Shown: positions 26,642 to 36,008 of the stretch, one piece after another | Layout: each line of letters begins with the position of its first letter | Position numbering within the stretch: the first letter of the stretch is position 1 | Assembly: GCF_021440195.1 (NCBI RefSeq) | Contig: NZ_JAJTSZ010000007.1 | Location: 248,001-312,000 of the forward strand | Source: Dyadobacter sp. CY356 | GTDB lineage: Bacteria > Bacteroidota > Bacteroidia > Cytophagales > Spirosomataceae | Direction of reading: 5' to 3' | Length of the DNA: 64,000 nt | The notes under the pieces: generated by a model | The model's input: only the letters and a program-made list of their open reading frames with translations | Database searches by the model: none | What the model was told of the DNA's origin: nothing | Translations under genes and position numbers: made by a program

Positions 26642-27871
26642 ATGAATAATAGAACTTATTTTTACCTTATTCTTATTTTAGGCAGTTTAACTGCATTAGG
26701 GCCTTTTTCAATTGACATGTATCTTCCCGGGTTTCCTGCCATTGCAAAAGATCTGCACACAACAGCCTCAAAAGTTTCCCTTTCCTTATCAGGATTTTTC
26801 ATAGGAATTTCTGCCGGACAACTACTTTACGGACCGCTTCTTGATCGGTTTGGAAGAAAAAAGCCATTGTTCATCGGGCTGACAGTCTACATTCTGGCTT
26901 CTATTGGCTGCGCGATGTCTACGACGATTGATATGCTTATTTTGTCGCGATTTGTTCAGGCAATCGGAAGCTGTGCCGCCGCAGTTGCCTCAGTCGCGAT
27001 GGTCCGTGACCTTTTCCCTGTAAAGGACAGTGCGAAAGTCTTTTCATTGCTACTTTTGGTCGTGGGAGCTTCGCCTATGATCGCCCCAACCGTTGGCGGA
27101 TATGTCACGGCAGCTTTTGGCTGGCAGGCTGTATTTTTGATTTTGACAGGCATGGGCGTGGCCATTTTGATTGCTTCGGTTTTATGGCTTCCTGATAGTT
27201 TTAAACCTGATACCAGTTTGTCATTGAAGCCAAAACCCATCATTCTAAACTTTCTTTCTGTAATTCGTGAGCCGCAATTTTATACTTATTCATTCACTGG
27301 TGCTATCGCTTTTGCAGGATTGTTCGCATATGTGTCCGGATCTCCGCTGGTTTTTATGGAGGTATTTCACACCAATGAAAAAGTTTATGGCTGGATTTTT
27401 GCCTTTTTATCAATAGGTTTTATCGGATCAAGTCAAATCAATACCTTATTGCTAAGAAAATATAGAAGTGAACAAGTGATCAATATTGCACTGGTTTGTA
27501 TGGTCATCATAAGTCTTGCCATGCTGTTTGCATCCTACAACGGCTTCCTGACCTTAACGCTCACCATTATACTTCTGTTTTTCTTCCTGTGTTGTATCGG
27601 TCTCACTTATCCCAATGCGGCAGCTCTTTCACTGGCTCCTTTTTCACAAAATGCCGGGAGCGCATCTGCACTGATGGGGGCAATCCAGATGGGGATGGGC
27701 GCGGCGATTTCGGTTGTTGTGAGTTTGTTTGAAGTGCCATCAACGTTTCCAATGACGCTCGCCATGGCAATATCATCTAGCCTGGCACTCTGTGTTTTTC
27801 TGATCGGAAGACGGATGATTACACGAATAATTGAAGTGGAAGCAGGAACTGATAGTGGATTAATGCATTGA
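26642..27871 (+). CDS. Bcr/CflA-family multidrug efflux MFS transporter
   Basis: This 409-residue major facilitator has twelve predicted helices. The first carries the Bcr/CflA signature around GPFSIDMYLPGFPAI (about 20-34), and motif A follows helix 2 in the form GPLLDRFGRKKPL (about 64-76). The family exports bicyclomycin, chloramphenicol, sulfonamides and other drugs with proton antiport; the actual substrate is unknown here. The gene stands alone with its own upstream region. Confidence 0.92.
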   Translation: MNNRTYFYLILILGSLTALGPFSIDMYLPGFPAIAKDLHTTASKVSLSLSGFFIGISAGQLLYGPLLDRFGRKKPLFIGLTVYILASIGCAMSTTIDMLILSRFVQAIGSCAAAVASVAMVRDLFPVKDSAKVFSLLLLVVGASPMIAPTVGGYVTAAFGWQAVFLILTGMGVAILIASVLWLPDSFKPDTSLSLKPKPIILNFLSVIREPQFYTYSFTGAIAFAGLFAYVSGSPLVFMEVFHTNEKVYGWIFAFLSIGFIGSSQINTLLLRKYRSEQVINIALVCMVIISLAMLFASYNGFLTLTLTIILLFFFLCCIGLTYPNAAALSLAPFSQNAGSASALMGAIQMGMGAAISVVVSLFEVPSTFPMTLAMAISSSLALCVFLIGRRMITRIIEVEAGTDSGLMH

Positions 27872-28028
27872 TATTCCGATTTCGATAATAAATGGAAAAA
27901 GCTCATATATATCTTCTGTTCTTTCGAAAGTTTGGACTAAATTGATAACGTTTTGTGGAAGTTGATCCGGATACTAATCAATTTCCAAAACCCATTTAAA
28001 ATCCTTAATCACTTCAAACTACAAGTCA

Positions 28029-28340
28029 ATGTTTAAAGTAACAGTTTTATACCCGCGCGCAGCCGAAGACGATTTTAATCTGGCTTATTACCTTGACGTT
28101 CATACGCCAATGGTCAAAGAATTACTTGGTCCGTGGGGTGTGTTGAAAGTAGATGTTGAAGTTGGAATCTCAGGCCCCGCACCCGGATCGGAACCGGCCT
28201 ACGCGCTTATTTGTGGAATTCATTTCAGTGATCTGCAATCGTTGCAGTCTGGCCTGGATGCAGAAGGGCCAACGCTTATTGCGGATATACCTAATTTCAC
28301 AAGTGTAACACCGATCATGCAGTTCAGTCGTGTAGAATAG
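28029..28340 (+). CDS. EthD-family protein
   Basis: A 103-residue ferredoxin-like (dimeric alpha-beta barrel) protein with the EthD pattern: an N-terminal strand VTVLYPRA, the motif YYLDVHTPMVKELLG (about 17-31) and a C-terminal IMQFSRVE strand. Family members are tied to ether degradation or polyketide oxidation, but most copies have no known substrate. An intrinsic terminator follows at 28357. Confidence 0.85.
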   Translation: MFKVTVLYPRAAEDDFNLAYYLDVHTPMVKELLGPWGVLKVDVEVGISGPAPGSEPAYALICGIHFSDLQSLQSGLDAEGPTLIADIPNFTSVTPIMQFSRVE

Positions 28341-28356
28341 AAATTTTTTGTAGATA

Positions 28357-28401
28357 AAAGAATAGCCCGGTTGCTCACACAGCCAGGCTATTCTTTTTTT
28401 A
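28357..28401. terminator. Bidirectional terminator between EthD and nucleotidase genes
   Basis: AAAGAATAGCC pairs with GGCTATTCTTT, and the plus-strand side ends in a T-run. It lies between two genes transcribed towards each other. Confidence 0.85.
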
Positions 28402-28417
28402 TTACAATCCGCCCAAT

Positions 28418-29368
28418 TTACACAAGTGAATTTTCATGCACAGGACAAACACTGGCTGTTATAATTCGTTTACCGGTTCCTCTATTGAAAAAGTAATCCA
28501 GACGGCCCAGATTAATTCCGGCAAAACCTACCTGATTAATTGTTGTAACCTTACCATCCAGATTTTTGATATCTTCCGGAGCTTTCATGAAAGTATGCGT
28601 ATGCCCACCAATCACAAGATCAATATTTCTTGTTGACTGAGCCAAAATCTGGTCTGATACTTTTTCCTCTTTGTATTTATAGCCCAAATGAGACAGACAA
28701 ATAACCAAGTCGCAATCCAGGTCATTTTTTAGCAAACCCGCTGTTGCATTGGCTTTTGCAATAGGATCCTGATAAATGATATCACCATAATTCTTTTTAT
28801 CAACCAAACCTGCCAGTTCAATTCCCAGACCAAAAACACCGATTTTGATTCCTTGTTTTTTGAAAATTTTATATGGCTGCGTTTTGCCCTTTAATGCCGT
28901 ATTCTGAAAATCATAATTGCTGACAAGAAATGGAAAGTTGGCATGTGGCAATTGTTTTACAAATCCATCAATACCATTATCAAAATCATGGTTTCCCATC
29001 GTTGCCGCGTCATAACCCATATCGCTCATCAGCTTCATTTCAAGCTCTCCACCAAACAGATTGAAATAGGGAGTTCCTTGAAAAACATCGCCTGCATCAA
29101 GCAAAAGCACATTTTTTTGCTCTGAACGTATTTTATTGATCAGAGCACCACGTCTGGCCACACCTCCCATACCCTGATTCCGGGATCCATCCATTGGAAA
29201 AGGTTCGATACGGCTGTGCACGTCGTTGGTATGCAAAATGGTAAGCTGCACCGTTTCATCTTTTGCAAAAGCTGAAAAAGGCGCAGCGCTTAACGCCAGT
29301 AGAGCAGCCGCCGCACCACCGCTTTTCAGAAAATCCCGGCGATTAGTTGTTGACAACAATTCTTCCAT
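28418..29368 (-). CDS. Secreted 5'-nucleotidase catalytic domain (metallophosphatase)
   Basis: Product of 316 residues with a Tat-type signal (NRRDFLK then a hydrophobic stretch ending SAFA). The metallophosphatase motifs are LHTNDVHS (two metal ligands), GDVFQG, GNHDFDNG and GGHTHT. This is the UshA-type N-terminal catalytic half, which removes phosphate from nucleotides or related substrates in the periplasm. The C-terminal substrate-binding half is not in this protein; it is encoded by the upstream gene, which overlaps this start by 26 bases. Confidence 0.9.
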   Translation of the reverse strand: MEELLSTTNRRDFLKSGGAAAALLALSAAPFSAFAKDETVQLTILHTNDVHSRIEPFPMDGSRNQGMGGVARRGALINKIRSEQKNVLLLDAGDVFQGTPYFNLFGGELEMKLMSDMGYDAATMGNHDFDNGIDGFVKQLPHANFPFLVSNYDFQNTALKGKTQPYKIFKKQGIKIGVFGLGIELAGLVDKKNYGDIIYQDPIAKANATAGLLKNDLDCDLVICLSHLGYKYKEEKVSDQILAQSTRNIDLVIGGHTHTFMKAPEDIKNLDGKVTTINQVGFAGINLGRLDYFFNRGTGKRIITASVCPVHENSLV

Positions 29369-30104
29369 CTAATTGAGTATTTATGGTTTTTCCTGCACTT
29401 GTAAGACCATTGATATGATCGATTAATGCATCTCTTACTTTCTTGTCAATATTTTTTCTTTCTGCGGCCTCGCTCAAAAATTCAAGTCCTTCGGCACCGT
29501 TCGCCAGATAATCATAGGTAAGCAGGTTATAGCTTTGATTGATATCAAAAGGTTTCCCGGCAATCATCACATCCGTTGCTTTTTTATCCCTGATATTCAT
29601 CCGGATACCGGCAACGGGTTGTCCATTTGATTTTACGATAAAATCAATAACCTTTTGAACGGACGCTCCTGATAATTTCAAAACCACCAGTTCATTTTCG
29701 AACGGCATCAATTCAAAAACATTTGAAACCGAAATATTTCCTTTTGGAAAACTGGTCCTCAATCCTCCTTTGGTTGATAAAGTAAACTGGATTGTTGGAT
29801 CTTTCTTCAAACCTTCTGCCAAAATAGCATCAGAGAAAAAATCACCCATCAAAGTTTCAGGATCAGATGTTTTTGTTAATTCCTGATCCGAGCGGCCGAT
29901 AACGCGGTTCATTTCCGCATCCATCTGTTTTTTGTATGGCAAATAATATTTGACCAAGGAAGAATCAGTGCCTGCTGACTGATCAATGGCGTATTCCTTA
30001 TATTGATTCCCTGAAACTGTATAATGACGGTTACACGATGAAAGCAGCACCGGTCCGAAAATCAGGCCTAACATAATTCGCCTGTAAATATTTGAAGAAA
30101 GCAT
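29343..30104 (-). CDS. Lipoprotein with 5'-nucleotidase C-terminal domain
   Basis: A 253-residue lipoprotein: the signal ends LLSSC near residue 24. The body matches the UshA C-terminal domain, with SKGGLRTSF-type and FELMPFENELVVLKLSG motifs and the DYLANGAEGL segment near the end. It binds the nucleoside part of the substrate in fused 5'-nucleotidases. It lies just upstream of the catalytic half on the same strand, overlapping by 26 bases, so the gene order reverses the usual fused order. The two probably act together in the cell envelope. Confidence 0.9.
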   Translation of the reverse strand: MLSSNIYRRIMLGLIFGPVLLSSCNRHYTVSGNQYKEYAIDQSAGTDSSLVKYYLPYKKQMDAEMNRVIGRSDQELTKTSDPETLMGDFFSDAILAEGLKKDPTIQFTLSTKGGLRTSFPKGNISVSNVFELMPFENELVVLKLSGASVQKVIDFIVKSNGQPVAGIRMNIRDKKATDVMIAGKPFDINQSYNLLTYDYLANGAEGLEFLSEAAERKNIDKKVRDALIDHINGLTSAGKTINTQLDGRIVVNN

Positions 30105-30214
30105 AAGGGAACGATCGGATTGAAGTACAAAAGTAACAGCAATTATTCAGGTTCTGTCGATGCAAATAAATTTGATCAAAAATTAATATAAAGTTAACCT
30201 TTCCTCAAAATAAA

Positions 30215-30246
30215 AAAGAAGTCCTCTGCTGAAAGAAGACTTCTTT
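30215..30246 (-). terminator. Intrinsic terminator after the 171-aa membrane protein
   Basis: On the minus strand AAAGAAGTC and GACTTCTTT pair, ending in a T-run. It follows the stop of the membrane protein gene at 30268 and separates it from the nucleotidase genes. Confidence 0.8.
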
Positions 30247-30267
30247 ACGCTCTGAAATAACTAGCTC

Positions 30268-30783
30268 TTACTTCGATTTACTTTTTATCAAGAGATATTC
30301 GATCTTATCCTTTTTCGCGAAAGCAGCGATCTGAGTGTACTTTTCATAATTATCCCAACGTTTCACCTCGTCGTTTTCAAAAGTTGGATTGATATCCCTA
30401 TTCAAGTCAAGCAGGCCAAGAATGACGTGATTTTTGAAATCATACTCCGAAAGATTATTAATCGTAATCCGATCTGCAATTTCGTTGATATAAATAATTT
30501 CTACTTTTCCATCCCTGTAAATCACCTTCGGACATTTATCACAACCGGCGTTCGCATCTCTCCAGTAACTGTCGAGCTTACCTTTTCCTAAAACTGCTTC
30601 CACTTCTTTTTCACTTTTGAAAGCTACTTTGCTGAGATCCATTTCTACAATAGGCGCTAATGCTACATCTTCCTCATCCTTTAAAACAAAAAATTTAACG
30701 AAAATGGCAAGTGCAATAATGGCTATGGCAATAAATTTCCATTTTGCCCATTTTCTTTTGAAAGGAGTAGTTTCGTTTTCCAT
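30268..30783 (-). CDS. Single-pass membrane protein of unknown function
   Basis: I do not recognise this protein. It has 171 residues: a basic N-terminus, one membrane helix (about 15-33) and a soluble domain of about 135 residues with a CDKC motif near residue 76-79 that could bind a metal or form a disulfide. No signal cleavage site is apparent, so the C-terminal domain is likely anchored outside the cytoplasm. It has its own terminator and no clear operon partner. Confidence 0.75.
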   Translation of the reverse strand: MENETTPFKRKWAKWKFIAIAIIALAIFVKFFVLKDEEDVALAPIVEMDLSKVAFKSEKEVEAVLGKGKLDSYWRDANAGCDKCPKVIYRDGKVEIIYINEIADRITINNLSEYDFKNHVILGLLDLNRDINPTFENDEVKRWDNYEKYTQIAAFAKKDKIEYLLIKSKSK

Positions 30784-30857
30784 GTATTCTCTTTTTTAGT
30801 GATTTGATATTCTACAAAATGATATAGCAATATCATGCCACCAACTCAGTTCTTCAC

Positions 30858-31547
30858 TTATGAAACAACCAGATCGCCATAATACATCTCAATAAGTTCA
30901 AGCACATTTTTAACCCCAAGTTTTTCAAAAACAATGGATTTGTGTGTTCCAACGGTTGAAATTTTTATTTTTAAATGACTGGCAATAGCAGAAACTGACT
31001 CGCCTTTGATCAGATAATCCACGATTTCCTTTTGCCTTTTTGAAAGCTTGTCATTTAATGAATTGGGCGTATCTGTTTTATGTTTATGAGGAGAGATCTT
31101 TCTTCGGTGCACGTTATTCAGGAACGTCTCCTGTGCCATAGCTTCCAGTAACTCCAGACATAAATATCTTTCGTTGTTAAGAACTTTTGCAAGAGCGGCG
31201 TTGATTTCTCTTACAGATGCGTTCTGAGTAAGAAAACCATTTGCTCCGGCTATCAGATAACTCATGGCGTGAGGATAATGCAGCGTTTTGGCAAAAACTA
31301 AAATCCTGACTTTGGTTGAGATAGCTCTTATTTCAACAATAAGATCATCAACCTGCCCCAGACTTGTTCCGATTATAACCAGATCAATATCGAAGTTCTG
31401 CCTGATTGTAAACAAAGCTTCGTCGGCCGAGCTCACTCCGGCGAGCGGCATTTCACAATCAAAATTCTCACTTATTAACTGAACCAGACCAACTCTTACG
31501 ATAGTATGACTGTCTGCAACCAATACTTCCCATTTCTTCATACACAT
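30858..31547 (-). CDS. LuxR/NarL-type response regulator with degenerate receiver
   Basis: Product of 229 residues with a receiver-like domain (about 5-115) and a LuxR-type helix-turn-helix (about 165-225, SKRQKEIVDYLIKG and ISTVGTHKSIVFEKL). The receiver lacks the phosphoacceptor aspartate: the canonical DLVLLD position reads DLVIIG, with Gly60 in place of Asp. The conserved lysine position reads Gln108 and the acidic pocket pair is DS. It is therefore unlikely to be activated by phosphorylation. An ATG six bases into the gene is an alternative start. No sensor kinase is linked. Confidence 0.85.
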   Translation of the reverse strand: MCMKKWEVLVADSHTIVRVGLVQLISENFDCEMPLAGVSSADEALFTIRQNFDIDLVIIGTSLGQVDDLIVEIRAISTKVRILVFAKTLHYPHAMSYLIAGANGFLTQNASVREINAALAKVLNNERYLCLELLEAMAQETFLNNVHRRKISPHKHKTDTPNSLNDKLSKRQKEIVDYLIKGESVSAIASHLKIKISTVGTHKSIVFEKLGVKNVLELIEMYYGDLVVS

Positions 31548-31971
31548 TCACTCAACGGGCAAAACAGGGCCCGGATACTCTTAAAATGACGAAAATAAAA
31601 TTCCTGATCTCTTATTTGGGTCAGCGGCAATTGAAATATTTAGTACATACGTTTAAATTATCTACTTAGATTTAGGTAGTCAGAGAAATAATGAAATATT
31701 GTTGCAAAAAGTAATTTCTTGCCTTTAAAGGCACTTCTTTTATATAATTTAAATCCTGTTACTTATAAATTTCAAACAAATTTTGATTGAAAATAAATAG
31801 CTTAAAATTCAGCTTCGGAACCATTTCCGTCAGATGTTTTGTTAAACCAACTCACACGTTGAAAGGATATTTTTTAATTTGAGATAAGCTTTTTTTCTTT
31901 GTAACGTTTTGTGATATACCGTATTCCCCGGTCCTCTTAATTGAATCTTATCAAACCATTAAGTATTCGAG
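31548..31971. other. Intergenic region before the L,D-transpeptidase gene
   Basis: About 420 AT-rich bases hold the divergent promoters of the response regulator and the transpeptidase gene. I see no coding frame, no clear -33/-7 pair, and no strong hairpin. Confidence 0.5.
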
Positions 31972-32760
31972 ATGACAAAAGCACAAGTTGTAGTTATAGT
32001 AATGTTTGTTGCGCTTAGCGTTTCTTTTGGCTTTCAAAAAATTAATCCCCTTTTAGTTTCTTCTTACCAGATTCAGAAAGATACCGTAGCTGTTAATTCT
32101 GATTCTGTTACAAAGCCGGAATGGGCTGCTTTATATGATTCCCTTGACCTGAAAAACCAAGGTCTTTCCAAAACTGCATTTGAATATGCCTGGTACGGAT
32201 TTCATAAAATCCGTCTTGGCAAACAGATCATGGCCATTGCCGATTTCAGCCAGTCGTCATGTAAGAAAAGACTCTATGTGATCGACCTGATCAAGAAAAA
32301 ACTGATATTAAATACTTTTGTGGCGCATGGCCGGAATTCTGGTCAGGAATATGCGAAAGAATTCTCCAACGATAATTCCTCTTTTCAGTCCAGTCTTGGT
32401 TTCTACCGGACATTGGGAACTTACCAGGGTAAACACGGACTTTCTCTTCGCTTGGAAGGTATGGAAAAAGGCATTAACGATCGCGCCTACGAACGCGCAA
32501 TCGTTATGCATGGAGCAGATTATGTAAGTGAGGATTTCATCAAAAACACAGGCCGTTTGGGAAGAAGCCAGGGATGCCCTGCCGTTTCTATTGCAGACAG
32601 CAAAAAACTTATACAGCTTTTATACGACGGCGCAGGCCTTTTTATTTACTCCCAAAACCCACGTTACTTCAAGTCTTCTGCCTTATTATCCGGCATTAAT
32701 ATGATCAAAGAAAAAGGTCAGACTTTGGGAGAATCTCTTTTGTATACATCAGCAAAATAA
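31972..32760 (+). CDS. L,D-transpeptidase, YkuD_2 type
   Basis: A 262-residue secreted protein: an N-terminal hydrophobic segment of about 20 residues, then a murein L,D-transpeptidase catalytic domain. The active-site His180 lies in MHGADYV and the nucleophile Cys202 in SQGCPAV. The enzyme would make 3-3 crosslinks or attach lipoprotein to peptidoglycan in the periplasm. It reads towards a second, classical YkuD-type protein on the opposite strand, and the two frames overlap by 43 bases at their ends. Confidence 0.88.
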   Translation: MTKAQVVVIVMFVALSVSFGFQKINPLLVSSYQIQKDTVAVNSDSVTKPEWAALYDSLDLKNQGLSKTAFEYAWYGFHKIRLGKQIMAIADFSQSSCKKRLYVIDLIKKKLILNTFVAHGRNSGQEYAKEFSNDNSSFQSSLGFYRTLGTYQGKHGLSLRLEGMEKGINDRAYERAIVMHGADYVSEDFIKNTGRLGRSQGCPAVSIADSKKLIQLLYDGAGLFIYSQNPRYFKSSALLSGINMIKEKGQTLGESLLYTSAK

Positions 32761-33914
32761 AGCAAATCTCCTTTTTCGTTACAATCTGCACCCAGATATA
32801 AAAGAAAAACTGGAATTCTTTTTTTCAGTTTATGCCACTTTGGAGGAATAGAAATCGTATCCTGTTCCGTCAGCGTATCGTTATCAAGCAATTGCTCTCC
32901 GGCCATAAAATTCGCAAGCTCGGTAGGACGTTGAACCCTTACACATCCATGACTTCTCCAGCGCTGGTCTGTATTGAACAGATAACGGGCGTTGGTATCA
33001 TGCAAATAAATGGCAAGCGGATTCTTTATTTCAACTTTCAACAATCCCAATGAATTATCGCCACCGGTTTCCTGGCGAAAGCGGTATGGAAATTCCTCAG
33101 GTGTCATGGATTCCCAGTCAATATCAGCCGGGTCAATTACTTCGCCCTTTTTGTCAATAACCTCAATTTTATTTCTCGACAAATATTCCTCGTCTTTTGC
33201 GGCTTTTGGAAAGATTTCTTTGATCGCAATACTTTTAGGAACATTCCAGTATGGATGTGTCACAATACTTGTTGCATAAGTATCAATGGTTGGCGTTTGT
33301 GTGTCAATCTTTCCGGCAATGGTCCGCATGGTAATACCGCCCTTTCCATCAGCATCCATACCGGTAAGATACGCACCACGAATATTGACCATAACCAGAC
33401 GAGGCGCTTCGCCGGCTTGTCGGTGTATCCAGCGATAAGCATTGATAGATTCTGCAACCACTGCGGCACTATCCTTTTTATTTTCAGCAATTAATCGTGT
33501 GTAATGTTTTTTCAGGTTTTTATAAACCGGATATTCAGGTTCGATCTTCTCCATCACCTTGTTAACCGATTCGCCTTTAATCAAAGCTATTGCAGCCTCT
33601 TTCAGGATCGTTGTGTCGGCTTTAATTTTTTTATTGATATACCTGAAAGATGGCTGATGACCGTAACCAGTTTCTTCAAGCAAAGCAAAAACCGGCGCGT
33701 CGGATTCTTTAAATGCAAATTTCTCGGTTTTTACACCTGCACCAGCTGCATATTCAAGAAGCTCATTATACTTTTTTTCTTTGCTTAATTCTTTAACAAG
33801 CTCTTGTTGTGTCATTGTTTCCGCATCCTTTTTACAAGATTGCAGCGCGACCAAAATAATCAGAATGGAAAATGAAATGTATTTTGACCGGGATAAACCA
33901 GAAAATATTCGCAT
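32718..33914 (-). CDS. L,D-transpeptidase lipoprotein, YkuD type
   Basis: A 398-residue lipoprotein with signal ending LQSC at residue 27. The N-terminal part is helical and unrecognised, while the C-terminal catalytic region has His305 in AIYLHDT, His322 and Cys324 in SHGCVRV near residues 322-327. It resembles the YcbB-like group, in which the transpeptidase is embedded in a larger domain. It is convergent with the other transpeptidase gene; the overlap of the two stop regions prevents a shared terminator and may give antisense transcripts. Confidence 0.9.
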   Translation of the reverse strand: MRIFSGLSRSKYISFSILIILVALQSCKKDAETMTQQELVKELSKEKKYNELLEYAAGAGVKTEKFAFKESDAPVFALLEETGYGHQPSFRYINKKIKADTTILKEAAIALIKGESVNKVMEKIEPEYPVYKNLKKHYTRLIAENKKDSAAVVAESINAYRWIHRQAGEAPRLVMVNIRGAYLTGMDADGKGGITMRTIAGKIDTQTPTIDTYATSIVTHPYWNVPKSIAIKEIFPKAAKDEEYLSRNKIEVIDKKGEVIDPADIDWESMTPEEFPYRFRQETGGDNSLGLLKVEIKNPLAIYLHDTNARYLFNTDQRWRSHGCVRVQRPTELANFMAGEQLLDNDTLTEQDTISIPPKWHKLKKRIPVFLLYLGADCNEKGDLLYFADVYKRDSPKV

Positions 33915-34151
33915 AAGTGGTAAGTTAGTAGTACTGGTTTATTTAATAAAATTGTCGTGCTAGATATCCCGAACGAAATCTTATATCTATAAAGTACTAA
34001 AAAATAATCCATTAAATTAAATTGACGATTTCTTCAACTTTTCTCCGCTGACAATATGGGGAAATTAATAAACAAGAATTTATTCATTCAAGCCCGATTA
34101 CGGAACGAAACTTCTTTAATCAGGTTTATTCAGGAACTCACTCACATCTTT

Positions 34152-34159
34152 TAATTTTG
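34152..34159 (+). promoter_or_regulatory. Promoter -7 box upstream of rarD
   Basis: TAATTTTG fits TAnnTTTG and lies 23 bases before the rarD start. A -33 box at the right spacing is not clear. Confidence 0.4.
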
Positions 34160-34182
34160 TGATTCTTTAAGAATCGATTGAA

Positions 34183-35085
34183 ATGAAATCTTCAAAATAT
34201 TATATCGCTGCATTTTCTTCATTTACGGTCTGGGGATTTTTCAGTTTTGCTTTAAAAGCCTTACATGAATATGCTTCGCTGGATATTCTTTTTTACAGAG
34301 TTTTCTTTTGCGCTGTTCTGATGCTGATCATCAGTCTCGTTTTCAGACAGAAAGTTTTAAGAGAAAATTATTCTTTTTTCAAATCACTAAACCAGAAAAA
34401 GAAACGGGAAGTTGTGATCATCACTTTAATGGGAGGTCTATTATTAACCGGAAACTGGTTCTTTTTTATTTATGCAATTAATCATATCAGCGTCAAAGCA
34501 GGGTCACTTGCCTATCTGGTCTGCCCGATTCTGACAACAGTGCTGGCTTATTTTATTTTGCATGAAAAACTGAATCGCTGGCAATGGGCGGCTGTGGCGT
34601 TAAGCGCGCTTAGTTGTTCGCTATTATCCATTGGCCATGTTACAGACCTTTTATACAGTCTCATCATTGCCGTTTCTTACGCGCTCTATCTCGTAAGCCA
34701 AAAGAAGAGTAACGGATTTGATAAATTCCTGCTCCTTACTTTTCAAATCCTGTTTTCGTCCTTGCTCCTTCTTCCTTTTTACCCGGTATACAGCGCAGAA
34801 ATTCCAACAGCGATTTCATTTTATTTGCTGATACTTGTCATCGCTATTGTTTTTACAATCGCTCCGCTGTTCATGAATTTGTATGCACTGCAAGGTGTAA
34901 ATTCTTCAACAATGGGAATTTTGCTTTATATCAATCCACTGATCGGTTTTATGATTGCTGTATTTTATTTCAAAGAAGAAATTACAGCATTGCAACTGGC
35001 AGCCTATGGATTAATTCTCGTTGCCATTGTGATGTTCAACAAGAACCATATTTTCAAACCAAAGAAGGAGTATGCCGCCCTTTGA
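34183..35085 (+). CDS. rarD: EamA-family transporter RarD
   Basis: A 300-residue inner-membrane protein of the drug/metabolite (EamA) superfamily with ten predicted helices. The start FSSFTVWGFFSFALKAL (helix 1) and the inner motif GNWFFFIYAINHISVKAGSLAYL (near residues 90-112; divided as two helices) are typical of RarD, a chloramphenicol-sensitivity-linked permease. The substrate is not known. No regulatory gene is adjacent. Confidence 0.88.
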   Translation: MKSSKYYIAAFSSFTVWGFFSFALKALHEYASLDILFYRVFFCAVLMLIISLVFRQKVLRENYSFFKSLNQKKKREVVIITLMGGLLLTGNWFFFIYAINHISVKAGSLAYLVCPILTTVLAYFILHEKLNRWQWAAVALSALSCSLLSIGHVTDLLYSLIIAVSYALYLVSQKKSNGFDKFLLLTFQILFSSLLLLPFYPVYSAEIPTAISFYLLILVIAIVFTIAPLFMNLYALQGVNSSTMGILLYINPLIGFMIAVFYFKEEITALQLAAYGLILVAIVMFNKNHIFKPKKEYAAL

Positions 35086-35231
35086 GACAATAAATTTATT
35101 TTTCAAAAGAGGGGTATAAAAAGTTACAAATCACATCTTTACGTTAAACCAGCATTTTTTTCTTTCCTTAAAGTACGAGTGATCAGTACCTGATTCAGCA
35201 TTTGTGAATTGCAACTAAACAATCCTCATAT

Positions 35232-35933
35232 ATGAAAACTTTGCTTTTTGTGCTATTGCTTTCGGCGCCAGCCAGCGATCTGATTTCTCAAACACTTTCT
35301 GCGGCTTTCCCAAAGGAAAAAAAGGAAACAATTCGCGTTTCCTCCCGGGGAATTTATCAATATGAAGAATTTAAGGATGGCAAGGTTTATTTCAAGAACG
35401 GAAAGCATACCAACGTAAAACTCAATTACAACTATCTGCACGGAGAGGTGCAATATATCGCCACAAACCACGATACGCTGCTGATCACAAATAAGGAATT
35501 TGTTGATCGTATCTTAATCGGTGAAAAGGTTTTTTACAGTCAGCTTAAAAACGGAGAAATGGAAGTTGTAGGAAACTTCGACGACATTTTACTGGCCAAA
35601 AAGAGATTTCTAACGATTAAAGGCACTTCCTCTAATATGTCTGACAGAAAATTAACAGCAAGCGAAGGTGTAATTCCTACTTCCCTGTTAATTAATAATC
35701 TGAACGGCGAATTCCAGTGGCAAAATAATGCGTCGCATCCGGACTATATTTATAAAACCACTTATTATCTGATTGACAAAAACCGCAATTTTCATCCGGC
35801 CAGAAGATCCGCTTTCGCAAAAATTTATGCAAAACAGCAGGATGCTTTAAATCAATATCTCCAAAAAAATGATATTGATTATAAAAATGAAGAGCAGTTG
35901 AAACAGCTTCTGAAATTTTGCAGTGAACTTTGA
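35232..35933 (+). CDS. Secreted protein of unknown function
   Basis: A 233-residue protein not recognised by family. It has a signal peptide (first about 18 residues, ending before LISQTL) and a mainly beta-rich body with lysine-rich segments; near residue 170-225 it becomes helical. A terminator follows. It is alone on its strand with no functional clue from its neighbours. Confidence 0.75.
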   Translation: MKTLLFVLLLSAPASDLISQTLSAAFPKEKKETIRVSSRGIYQYEEFKDGKVYFKNGKHTNVKLNYNYLHGEVQYIATNHDTLLITNKEFVDRILIGEKVFYSQLKNGEMEVVGNFDDILLAKKRFLTIKGTSSNMSDRKLTASEGVIPTSLLINNLNGEFQWQNNASHPDYIYKTTYYLIDKNRNFHPARRSAFAKIYAKQQDALNQYLQKNDIDYKNEEQLKQLLKFCSEL

Positions 35934-35956
35934 TTGAATTCAGTTTTGATAAAACG

Positions 35957-35989
35957 AAAAAGGGATGCCATTGCGGACATCCCTTTTTT
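35957..35989 (+). terminator. Intrinsic terminator of the 233-aa secreted protein
   Basis: AAAAGGGATG pairs with CATCCCTTTTT around a CATTGCGGA-like loop and ends in a T-run. Confidence 0.85.
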
Positions 35990-36008
35990 CATTGAGTATT
36001 TTCTGATA

